Assembly: GCA_004431415.1 (NCBI GenBank)
Contig: QPMI01000493.1
Location: 62,001-126,000, forward strand
Length of the DNA: 64,000 nucleotides
Reading direction: 5' to 3'
Source of the DNA: Cyanophora paradoxa
Taxonomy: Eukaryota > Glaucocystophyceae > Cyanophorales > Cyanophoraceae
The position numbers were made by a program, and so were the translations under genes. The first letter of the stretch is position 1. Each line of letters starts with the position of its first letter. Below, piece after piece: positions 24,301 to 30,130 of this stretch. The notes beneath the pieces were generated by a model. The model ran no database searches, was not told where the DNA came from, and saw only the letters and a list, made by a program, of their open reading frames with translations.

Positions 24301-27300
24301 CCATTGCAGATTGCGAGGCTGGAACGTACCCCAGCAAGGGCGTCTGCGTGTCGTGCCCCCCTCTGACTACCTCGCGCGCTGGCGGTTCGCTATTCCGATC
24401 CGCCGTTGAGCTGCCTGGACTCCATCCTGAATCTGCGCCGCAGATGCCACTTGCACCCGCTGTGCTGCCGGATCGATCTCGGACGACAGCCGCACGCGCT
24501 GTATCCCGTGCCCATCGTCCATGTACCTGCCCGCGAACAGCGACGTCTGCCTTCCGTGCCCCGTGAACACGATCTCGCAAGCGGGCTCCACGGGATGTAT
24601 GTCGTGGTGAGCTCTGAGTTCGCTCTGCTTTCGACCGCGTTTCGCTTACAAATTGCTGCTTTGCGCAGTTTGGAAGGCACTGTGGTGGGTCGCATTGCCT
24701 CTTTAAGTGTCTGTCTGCCCATTCGATGCACTGACGAGCGTCATTTATTCCCTCAGTCGGACGAGTCTCAGACGTTCTGCGAGGTGCGCTGGTGCTGCAC
24801 TCGTTTCCGGCTCTCCAGCGCCAACGCAGCGACGGCAGGTCTGTGCGAAAGGCACCTTCCGAAACGCGACGCTGGCCTACTGCGAGCCCTGGTCCGTGCG
24901 GTTCTTTGCTTTCCAGCGCACGGATATTACTGCGCGAATTCGAACCCGGTTTCGCGCAGCCCATCCGGCACGTTCGCGGCTGCCGCGGGGTCCACGACCT
25001 GCACGCCGTGCTCGTCGACGCAGCTGTGCCCGATCGCGACGTCGGAGCCGATCGACATTTCCGATTTCAAGAAGCTCATATCGCAGACCATCTCCGAAGC
25101 CCTCGCCGCCGGCCGCGAGACAGGGGGAGCGGAGCCTGCGCAGCCAGGAGGGACCCAGAGGCGGGGCCTGCTGGGCACGAGAAGGCTGTTGGCTGCTGGG
25201 GACTTTTTCAAGCGGATTACAAGCGAGGACAGCGAGATGACGTTCATAAGCGAGAACGTGACGTGCGAAATTCACTCCTGAATAATCTGGACATCTGGAC
25301 GATACGATTCGCATGCGCAGGTACGACACGAACTCGGCCACCATCCTCCGACCCGTGCGTGGTCCAAAGTGTCATCGGTCAAATGCATATGCGCATGCCA
25401 TGAATTGAATGTTTCGGCAGGAAATCCGCACGGAGGAGGTCGCGAATCAGCGCCTTTACCTGGTGTGTAACGGATTACGGAGCAGAACGCCTCCTGGCAA
25501 ATAAATTCGTACCGTGCGCAGATTTTCGCGGTGCTGGTAGCGTGTACTGGGGTCCTGTTAATCCTTGCCGGCGTTTGCCTCTACTCGTATTTGAAAGTGC
25601 GCTCGAAGCGGTTGGTTGTACGAAGCTTTACTTTGATATTAACCTACCCCGGCATAGATTCCGCTAGCTGCACCTTCGGAGAGGAAGCTCGAGCGCAAAG
25701 AGCGCAAAAATCGTCGATTTGAGCACGTACGCTGGGACTTGTGTCTTCTCTCGCCCTCGCATCCGCCACCAACGTCTCGGCCGACAGATCCTCAAGCTCG
25801 ACCGGCTGTACACTGATCTCATCGCGGCTAAGCGCGAGGAAGTAAAAGGCGGCGCGAAGAGCGTGCCCGCAAAGACGGAAGAAGAGGAAGCGGCGGAGGA
25901 CGAAGAGGAGAACCAGAAGACTCGCTACGGCGTTGTCTTCACGATGATTGGCATCGGTCTCGCCGCCATCGCAGCCGGCTACGTTCTCCTGCAATTCGTG
26001 CGCTTTGAGCTGTGCCACGAGGCAATGCGTGGGCTCTGACCGCCCGGCATTTGTGCCCAGTCCATTGCGAATTTCAACATCATCCAGACGCTCCAGCCGG
26101 GGTCCTCGCCGTCGGCCGCGAGCATCGCCGGCCCTCTGAACGTCACGGCCTCCTTCGCTGGATTTGCCGGTGATCTTTGAGTTGTTCTATGCTTTGAATT
26201 TGCCTTGATTGGATGCTTTTTCCTACTGAGCACTCGTGCAGGTCCCTGCCAGATTGTGAAACGAGCCACAGAAAGCTCCGGCAACGCATCGCTATCCCGC
26301 TTTGACGGGCGCGCCGGTGTCGACGTGTTCGTTTCGGGCATCGGGCCCGTCGATGGCTCGCCTGGGCCAGTTGCTGAAACGAGCTACATCGCCGCTCGCC
26401 GTACTTGCTTGTCCGTTTACAGCTGTTCATGTATAACAATACTGCGATTCCTTATGCGTGTGCTTAGAGTGACCTGGCGCTGCACGAAATGCCGTCTCCT
26501 GGCGGCCAGCAACGTGACAGTCGACTTCCGCCTAGTATCGCGCCTCGCGTTTGCGGTCGCCATCAACTACGCCATCCATGTTCGTCTTTGCATGAAGCTG
26601 GGTTGTTGCGTTTCCCTGATGCACGAAGCAGGTCCCGTCGAACCTCTCCATCGAGGGCGTGATCGTGCCCTCCTCGCAGGCCGAGTTCTCCGTCTTCCGA
26701 GGCACACTCCCGGTCACCGTCCCTGTGTCCCTATTCCCGCTGCACTTCGAGGTCTTGACGCCACGATTGCTTGGATTGTGCCACGACATGCGCTTGCGCG
26801 CCTGACGTCGAGGTGTGCGCATTCACAGGACGAGCGCGACGGGACGCCGCGGTACGACGCGGCCCTGCGTCCCGCCGACAACCGTGCCACCGAGAAGGGC
26901 GCGGGATCCTTCGTGCGTCTCTCCTGATTTCCAGCCCCTTCAATCCAATCAGTGTTTCTCTCATGTCGCTCTGGCCCGCTGCTGCCAGACCCTCTGCTCG
27001 TTCACGAAACCGCTCTCCGACCCGGAGTGCGCCGGCGAGTCGGTCGCCTTCCGCGTCCTCTTCAACATCGACAACATTTACGTCATGGCGCGCTCGCCTC
27101 CAGCGACTGGCGGGTCGACAGTGCGTCATTCGTGCTGACGCGCCCTGCCGCAGGTGTACCGCAAGGCGAAGGCCACTGTGGCCGACATGCTGGCGGACCT
27201 GTCGTCCCTCACGCAGACCGCCATCGCCGTGCGCGCGTCTCAACTGCGACGCTGTCCATCTCGCGATCGCGGCTCGTCCACTGCTGACAGAGCGGGTCGC

Positions 27301-28123
27301 GGCAGGTCGGAGGCCAGATTGCAGTCGCATTCCTCACCGCGCGATACTTCTTCAAGGTGACGAGCAAAGCATTCCTTTTAATCGCATACACATGACGCAC
27401 TTCAAAGCTCCAGCCTCATGCAAATCGCAGAGGCCACGCCGCGACGCCGATGCAGGAGAAGACTCCGCCGACGGATCGATCGCTAGCGAGCCAGCGCTTC
27501 CAAAGCTGCAGCCTCGATCCCCCGCAGCTGTCTCGGCCAAACCAGACGCGGCCACTGCCGAAATCAATGCGCCCGGTGCCAGCGCCACGGTGCCCACGAA
27601 AACCCCGCGTGCAGCCGCACGGATGAACCGGAGGCGAAGCAACAGCTTCGGCCAAATCGAGGCTTTCATCGACATCTATGACGGAAACGACACCCGAGAG
27701 CTCCAGGCCACCAGATCCAAGTCAGCCCATGGCCAACGGCCGTCGCCTCCGGCGTCTTTCGTGTTGGCCGTACCGGACCGGAGCATAAGCGCCGGCGGTC
27801 GCCCGTCCCGGCCTCATACCCTCCCGCCCTTCGGATTCGGATCCCCTCTGTCCGCGACGGCGTCAACGTCGGCGAGCCCCGCCGTAGGCAGCGCCGGCCC
27901 CAGCAGCCGCTACGCCTACAACCTCGCGGGCGCCTCGCTCCCCGTTCCCAACCTCCCCGTACGGCTCATCGACCTCTCGGGCTCGACCTCGAGCGGGGCC
28001 GGCAGCTCCAGCTCCAGCATTATCGCTGGTAGGGGTGGACCGCAGCAAGCGAATGCAGGAGCAGGCAGGGCACCCCCCAAGGGCGACGATGGCACAGCCG
28101 CTGCGGCCGCCATCCACCTGTGA
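3222..28123 (+). CDS. Giant multi-domain membrane protein, copy 1 (signal peptide, 8 LamG-like modules, GCC2/GCC3 cysteine-rich repeats, 2-3 TM helices)
   Basis: This is a single intron-rich gene reading left to right with no internal stop/start boundary that I can find. Order: signal-peptide exon 3222-3306; eight LamG-like modules 4253-13940; unrecognised extracellular region 14020-17930; cysteine-rich region 17940-25060; helix 1 at 25522-25596; acidic linker and helix 2 ending at 25999; beta-rich region 26068-27290; hydrophobic exon near 27303-27356; last coding exon 27431-28123 ending TGA. Splice phases agree wherever tested; exon 1 ends in phase 1 and joins exon 2 to give SQ-G-AFFG. The predicted protein is several thousand residues. 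LamG/concanavalin-like domains bind glycans or proteins, and GCC2/GCC3 repeats are disulphide-rich stalk modules, so a cell-surface adhesion or receptor role is inferred. It could be two or more adjacent genes, but copy 2 repeats the same uninterrupted order. Confidence 0.8.
3307..4252 (+). repeat. Intron 1 of copy 1: poly-C / polypyrimidine low-complexity tract
   Basis: Between about 3387 and 4200 the plus strand is nearly all C and T, with pure C runs of more than 20 nt (for example near 3387-3410 and 3778-3800). The long open frames across it encode only Pro/Ser/Leu on one strand and Gly/Arg/Glu on the other, so I treat it as non-coding. It is bounded by the exon 1 donor at 3307 and the acceptor CTGCAG ending at 4252. 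A shorter tract of the same type is intron 1 of copy 2 (33672-34197). Confidence 0.8.
4253..5584 (+). other. LamG-like module 1 (copy 1 only)
   Basis: Exons: 4253-4338 (AFFGNTGST, then FPLGTPM), 4422-4471 (TFEFWIRIPQNQGMNS), and 4536 to about 4613 (IIEFGDSSNDDQIIIHSC, joined in phase 2 to give R-IIEFG). An exon near 4702 encodes GKVNLHLVMTDGPTIVVN, and one from 4922 encodes NYFHHVVVS, then after an intron YLNGTALTG and FMYIGRAIASEP. An exon at about 5240-5358 encodes DFRVYSRALSAAEV and ends KGC. A linker exon near 5420-5510 holds LDESPYKRHATVYGDLH. The order FALGTP - FW - R(I/L)xxFG - WHH - YLNGT - YIG - DFRVYS is the laminin-G/concanavalin-like fold as repeated in every later module. Confidence 0.75.
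5585..6831 (+). other. LamG-like module 2 (copy 1 only)
   Basis: The first exon at 5585 starts in phase 1 (GVYFGTGISGG, ending LLGAPM). Then come TFTFWISIRQRTNQQW (about 5743), VMDFGSSSTNGFAINLC (about 5867), ASGRVGVRLHAYTATTSN (about 5997), VDENYHHCA (about 6161), and ITESITSFYFNGT with FLIGKSNVSS (about 6258-6385). DFRVLSKELAAAEVLADY ends SYTFSGC (about 6490-6605), and the linker VDESGRGRHGTAIGDV is near 6692. The exon order and intron positions match module 1. Confidence 0.75.
6832..8034 (+). other. LamG-like module 3 (copy 1 only)
   Basis: The phase-1 start at 6832 encodes AYFGSSLDLRRRVEV, then PPFALGTPFTIAAW. It is followed by RLFEFYGTPPADKIFYNN (about 7010-7075). The region from 7290 reads GTTAMGLALAVDSTWVVRL, then GANAIPVDGSWHHVALVV and VYLDGQAKPHTKTGT. 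The C-terminal strand DFGVWSEALTATQVQLLY begins near 7650 and ends FLPFSGC. The linker holds EDTSGRERHASLVGDVV (about 7850). It is the last of the three modules missing from copy 2. Confidence 0.75.
8035..9302 (+). other. LamG-like module 4, copy 1
   Basis: Phase-1 start at 8035: VYFGQSGTLTTSDYIDSA, then FTLGTPFTLSFW. Further exons: RIVDFGSGAPQ (about 8226), YCPNGGSFTDGTT (about 8360), ASAGKISLLMNLFTGG (about 8545), and NGIPVDGRWHHVTITLAD followed by YLNGTRRPHSKTGTS (8709-8826). DFRIYSAVLTQAQVADVL (about 8985) ends FDGC, and the linker SGWKRHAQLYGDVSLPRSC is near 9175-9230. This module is the first one retained in copy 2, where its first exon begins at 34198. Confidence 0.8.
9303..10518 (+). 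other. LamG-like module 5, copy 1
   Basis: Phase-1 start at 9303: SVFFWGSGWNGYVSVPTF, then TLGSPFSVSFW. Next: RRILDFESAGGFGLDSIV (from about 9509), GALSLVVLARSGSTAVVHL with GGNNAIPV (about 9700-9795), and IGEYSHVTLVFTASETLTYL (about 9860-9920). DFRVYSSALSAVQAVDVF (about 10176) ends AFDGC. The linker LSANGRFGSIVGDATQ is near 10350-10405. Confidence 0.78.
10519..11738 (+). other. LamG-like module 6, copy 1
   Basis: Phase-1 start at 10519: LVFGSKVLPSSRVDQTERF, then SFELGPSLTFTFWFE. RLFDFGSGVGSDNI lies near 10750-10790. The core exon at about 11100-11390 reads MYDGTQLKQRMPLLL, SIPADGSWHHVALVLTSD, YLDGVPRPNARAS and THYVGAGW. DFRVYSAALSADQVADVA (11393 on) ends KFDTC. The linker VDYSGKGRPGTMYGDLG begins near 11586. 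It gives the longest single-frame stretch of any module, so its LamG character is the easiest to see. Confidence 0.82.
11739..12971 (+). other. LamG-like module 7, copy 1
   Basis: Phase-1 start at 11739: AYFGTSEIGGSPDTKHRYIE, then FALGTPLSLDLW. The core is TGMAVTINLYSSSSRYYET, NAIPKDGHWHHLVFVFTA, TYRNGTFLPHLKTGQAGAG and LQYIGRSNWG (about 12270-12530). GFRIHSAELTADQVMEAFMG begins near 12617 and ends KLDSC. The linker DVPDSSGRGRSGKFVGDIA is at about 12830-12890. Confidence 0.8.
12972..13940 (+). other. LamG-like module 8, copy 1 (last, somewhat divergent)
   Basis: Phase-1 start at 12972: LRFGTAGGAAAQRYLDMSDF, then a WIYPNSMPGHPARWADFTQP exon near 13135. Next is an extra cysteine-bearing exon (YWFMCPCNVASCSCQGRDGF, about 13290-13350). 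LQRWTHLVVTYSAPSGG with AYKNGLLVATQS follows at 13499-13600, and FRVYNSELSASQVRLAYA (about 13825) ends EYMFSDC at 13938. It differs from modules 1-7 by the CPCNVASCSC insert and the longer front half. Confidence 0.78.
14020..17930 (+). other. Unrecognised large extracellular region, copy 1
   Basis: This is coding throughout, with about a dozen exons, between the LamG array and the cysteine-rich region. I recognise no family. Visible landmarks: a Thr/Ala/Val-rich beta-sandwich-like stretch at 14026-14440 (STGPMTVLLTANFTAGVGIA, SYGGSYVVSCSVKARG); VDFETQINSS near 14595; PQESVRIVFAAPLANYLVG and CDFDLDSNRCSFVQR (14650-14815); WATYAFGGCAPAPYGPIRSW (about 15250); SRHFRLQPELFGFAWATPG (about 15725); LDFFDAEPSGRTFEGNETAS (about 15915); VCSLPLGVALLKFDLAAIAP (about 16190); VIAMFTWEVDPSRF (about 16620); and HAGYGHGYLEGRWVDPPN followed by YSFWVTGDRVTRVRK (16870-16980). 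Several N-glycosylation sequons occur. Copy 2 keeps the same blocks at 40188-44080, which supports the exon reading. Confidence 0.7.
18720..20760 (+). repeat. Cysteine-rich tandem unit 1 of copy 1
   Basis: This is the first of two head-to-tail homologous units of about 2.2-2.35 kb. It begins around YSAAGTHQPEELRPCEACPP and runs through DKQDGCTWCRPGFGAPPNET, CAQNEVAPFEASSNCTAC, CAAGYVASADAQTCEPC, AAAMQGSAVYEVCGSGKV and CMAGYYRHAPMVSCQRVP to the exon GNSIAPNLTMTSCIDWF. Each block has a counterpart in unit 2 in the same order. Confidence 0.75.
20938..23040 (+). repeat. Cysteine-rich tandem unit 2 of copy 1
   Basis: Counterpart of unit 1: SEPGYYQPDRSSGCERCP, EKQDGCMWC, CGQNEVAAFEGSTNCTAC, YRHGSMPVCTSVPARGVALE, AAAMQGSAVYEVCGSGKV and CMAGYYRHAPMVSCQRVP. 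The tract 22511-22990 is almost identical at DNA level to 20161-20640 (offset 2350 nt). The sequence just upstream (22340-22500 against 19990-20150) is clearly more diverged. Confidence 0.78.
25522..25596 (+). other. Transmembrane helix 1 exon, copy 1
   Basis: This single 75-nt, phase-0 exon encodes IFAVLVACTGVLLILAGVC followed by LYSYLK, a complete hydrophobic helix ending in a basic residue. It is preceded by short exons SATILRP and EIRTEEVANQRLYL and followed by a strongly basic exon (SERKLERKERKNRRFEH), so the C-terminal side is probably cytosolic by the positive-inside rule. Copy 2 has the matching exon at 51747-51821. Confidence 0.85.
25787..25999 (+). other. Acidic linker and transmembrane helix 2, copy 1
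   Basis: The exon begins after GCCGACAG with ILKLDRLYTDLIAAKREEVK. It continues through an acidic stretch (KTEEEEAAEDEEENQKTR) and ends in the helix YGVVFTMIGIGLAAIAAGYV with LLQF. The linker lies between two hydrophobic helices, so it is likely a cytosolic loop. The next exon (from 26068) has sequons (NVTAS), consistent with re-entry to the extracellular side. Confidence 0.8.
26068..27360 (+). other. C-terminal beta-rich region and possible third membrane segment, copy 1
   Basis: Exons: SIANFNIIQTLQPGSSPSAA ending NVTASFAGFAG (26068 to about 26170), CQIVKRATESSGNASLSRF (from about 26245), ASNVTVDFRLVSRLAFAVA (about 26505), and NLSIEGVIVPSSQAEFSVF with VTVPVSLFPLHFE (about 26640-26750). Then come CAGESVAFRVLFNIDNIYVM (about 27030) and VYRKAKATVADMLADLSSL (about 27155). 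The last is a hydrophobic exon GGQIAVAFLTARYFFK (about 27305-27356) that may be a third helix, though it is short. I recognise no family. Sequons suggest that at least the first half is extracellular or luminal. Confidence 0.6.
27431..28123 (+). other. Last coding exon: Ser/Pro/Gly-rich tail, copy 1
   Basis: This is one 693-nt exon (230 residues plus TGA), open without interruption. It starts RPRRDADAGEDSADGSIASE. It contains a basic-Ser motif NRRRSNSFGQIEAFIDIYDG near its middle, and then low-complexity Ser/Ala/Gly/Pro sequence ending AAAAAIHL. RRRSNSF resembles a basophilic-kinase target, and a terminal I-H-L could be a class II PDZ ligand; both are inferences. The motif SNSFGQIEAFIDIYDGND is identical in copy 2. 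Confidence 0.8.
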
Positions 28124-28724
28124 TGTAGCGTTGGTTTAGATAGATAAATGTAGTTCGTTAAATAGTTCGATGTGCTCTTGTCTTACTCCGAATCCGGCTA
28201 ACGTTTTTATCATAGTAGCTGTACTGTGATACGTAGTCTAGCGTAGTTATTTCGAATTCGTCCCCATCCCCACCAGTGCCACCACCACTTATCCCACACC
28301 CTCCCCCCTTCCCCCCCTCCCCCCTCCCCCCCCCCCCGCCCCCCCCCCCAACCCCCCCCAACCCCACCCCCACTCCGATTATATAATCGTTATAATGAGC
28401 GTTGTACCATGTCAATGTGTGTGCCGGTGCCGAGGAGGAGAAGAGCTCAAGGACTTCGACGCAGAGGTACTAGTCACACTAGAACGACGGGGAGCACGGG
28501 GGCGCGGAAAATAAGGAGAACGAGTACAAGGAACTACAGTCAAAGATCCAGATCGATATCTAGATCTAGAGTTCGAAGACCTAGCAACCTTGCTAGGCTA
28601 TATAGCTAGTAGCAACCTGAGTTCAGGCTATATAGCTAGTAGCAACCTTGGCTAAAAAAGCTCGGCCGCCCGGCGGCCGTCCCTACTGACTCCCTAGTAG
28701 AGAGTCCCTACGAGTCCCTAGGCC
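28124..28724. other. 3' flank of copy 1 and polypyrimidine tract
   Basis: The first ~30 nt after the stop (GTAGCGTTG...GTTTAGATAGATA) match the 3' flank of copy 2 at 54367 and are probably 3' UTR. At about 28257-28376 there is a C/T/A-only tract with long C runs. Near 28552-28650 short repeats occur (AGATCT types, and GGCTATATAGCTAGTAGCAACC twice, at 28597 and 28628). No gene is supported. Confidence 0.5.
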
Positions 28725-29000
28725 TACCGTAAAACAGAATTTTAAGGTCTGCACTTTATTATGTCGTCCCCAAATTATGTCGCCGAAAACTTGACATGAC
28801 GACATAATTTGCAATTGGGGACGACATAGTAGGGCGTGCGCGTGCACGTGCTTAGTGCTACCCGCCCCATACAAGCCTGAAAATTTCGTGCCGACATAAT
28901 TTGCAATTGGGGATGTCCGACGGTCATATTTCGCATAGAGAAGGGTCGGTTTTTATAACGACATAAATTTGACCGTCATATTATATTGTGTTTTACGGTA
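28725..29000. mobile_element. Non-autonomous terminal-inverted-repeat element A
   Basis: This 276-bp element is bounded by perfect 12-bp inverted repeats, TACCGTAAAACA at 28725-28736 and TGTTTTACGGTA at 28989-29000. Inside is a hairpin: the arm at 28760-28782 holds TATGTCG-TCCCCAAAT-TATGTCG and is answered by 28800-28828 on the opposite strand. A third CGACATAATTT copy lies near 28892. No coding capacity is seen. Termini match element B at 29505-30130. No clear target duplication was found. Confidence 0.72.
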
Positions 29001-29545
29001 CTAGGACTAAGGACTCCCTACGTAGACGGTATACCGTCGTACGCTACGAGTTGGCCGCATAGACGAAAGTACCGTAGTACGTTTCAAGTTTCCTGGCGAA
29101 CTCGGGCCAAACTCCAGATTGGCAGTGTGGTACGTTAACGTTCATACAATGAAAGATTCACTACAGAATTGGCAGGCGCCCGCGGCCGGGGCCCGGGCGG
29201 CCCGCGGCCCGGCGCCGGCCGGCGGATGCGCGGCTGGCATCATACTATGATCATAGTGGCATGCGCACTGCGCAGATCTTAAGCTTGCCCTTCGCTAGCT
29301 TCAACTAAACCTCTACGATGGTGCTCCTAGTAATTCGCAAGGAACTTCGGAAGCTAGCGACGAACTTGGAATTCGAAAGCTTGAGCTACTACCAGCTGCG
29401 GGCCTGCGGCCCGCGCGCGGGCCTGCGGCTAAAGCAGCTGATAAATTATAATTAAGGATTCCCGCGGGTCCCTCGGCCTACCGGTACCGGATTTCAGCCT
29501 GAAGTACCGTATACGTAAAGCAGAATATTAATGCGCGCATAATAT

Positions 29546-29607
29546 TAATGCGCCCCCAAATTAATGCGTTTTTTGCCGTCAAAACGCATTAATTTGGGGG
29601 CGCATTA
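29546..29607. repeat. Perfect 27-bp inverted repeat (hairpin) inside element B
   Basis: The left arm 29546-29572 begins TAATGCGCCCCCAAATTAAT. The right arm 29581-29607 is its exact reverse complement. The 8-nt loop is TTGCCGTC. Confidence 0.9.
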
Positions 29608-29771
29608 TAATAACAGAACGCTAAGAAACTGCAGACAGTAGGACTCAGTACCCCCCTTATGCAGGCGAGAAAGCGTAAAAACGCATTATATATAATTTGG
29701 GGGCGCATTATTAGCCATACGTACGTCGTACGAGGGGTCCGGGTCCAAAAACGCATTAATATTGATCATGA

Positions 29772-30086
29772 CTCAGTGAGCGGGCACGTATGGCCGAGTG
29801 GTTGAAATCACGGTTTAGAGGTGCGAGGACCCGGATCGATTCCCAAGAGGAAGGTTTCGAAGACCGGTGCCTCGCCGGGCGGCGACGCCCCTGCCGTCGA
29901 CCCCACTAAAGTGGCAACGTGACCGCCTGCACTGCGATGGCGCAGCCAGGGGGGGTGTCCCAGGGGTCCATAAGGGCACCCCCGTAAGACACCGAACTGG
30001 ACTACGTTCCTCGGTCGCTGAGATAGAGGGGCAAGTGTCAGTAGAATAGACGCCGATGGCGTCCCCTCCGGAATATTCAAAAAATG
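29772..30086 (+). mobile_element. tRNA-derived SINE-like element with 11-bp target-site duplication
   Basis: The element is flanked by identical 11-mers ATTGATCATGA at 29761-29771 and 30087-30097. Near its 5' end is a tRNA-type A box, TGGCCGAGTGG (29791-29801). About 42 nt downstream is a B box, GGATCGATTCC (29833-29843). The surrounding sequence resembles a Leu/Ser-type tRNA head. The 3' end is A-rich (TTCAAAAAATG). These are the marks of an RNA polymerase III-transcribed, L1-type retroposed SINE. It is inserted in element B. Confidence 0.78.
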
Positions 30087-30130
30087 ATTGATCATGAGCG
30101 CATTAATTTTTAATATTGTGTTTTACGGTA

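Larger units (their letters stand above)
17940..25060 (+). other. Cysteine-rich GCC2/GCC3 (ephrin-receptor-like) repeat region, copy 1
   Basis: This is a long run of roughly 40-50-residue units with the pattern C-x2-C-x-G-x(T/Y)-...-C-x2-C, as in GCC2/GCC3 and TNFR-like domains. Examples: CPSGTFSGAGATECTTC (about 18090), CPSNKYSMGGALDSCSSC, CEACPPGTWAEAEHFGPC, CAAGYVASADAQTCEPCPVG (about 19720), CPPNTITSDPGKDQCETCPE (about 20300), and CTACGPGEISNADR (about 23450). The last clear pair is CTPCSSTQLCP (about 25000). Exons carry one to a few repeats. The internal frame is open across all long exons inspected, for example 19640-20395. Such stretches form rigid disulphide-bonded stalks next to the membrane, and a transmembrane helix does follow. 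Confidence 0.85.
29505..30130. mobile_element. Non-autonomous terminal-inverted-repeat element B, interrupted by a SINE
   Basis: The right end (30119-30130) is TGTTTTACGGTA, preceded by TAATATTG, the same terminus as element A. The left end at 29505 is TACCGTA, then a 5-nt insertion (TACGT) and AAAGCAGAATATTAA. The interior carries a perfect 27-bp hairpin (29546-29572 against 29581-29607, 8-nt loop) built from TTAATGCG-CCCCCAAA-TTAATGCG. Further AACGCATTA copies occur near 29688 and 29750. A separate 315-bp element (29772-30086) is inserted in it. Confidence 0.7.

Noticed and set aside
26771-28123. Single 450-codon open frame as an independent gene start at 26771
   Set aside because: Only its last exon (27431 on) is supported. 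The upstream part runs through introns and reads conserved exons such as VYRKAKATVADML in the wrong frame.
29781-29850. A functional tRNA-Leu/Ser gene
   Set aside because: A and B boxes are present, but I cannot fold a convincing acceptor stem, and the A-rich end and 11-bp flanking duplication fit a SINE better.
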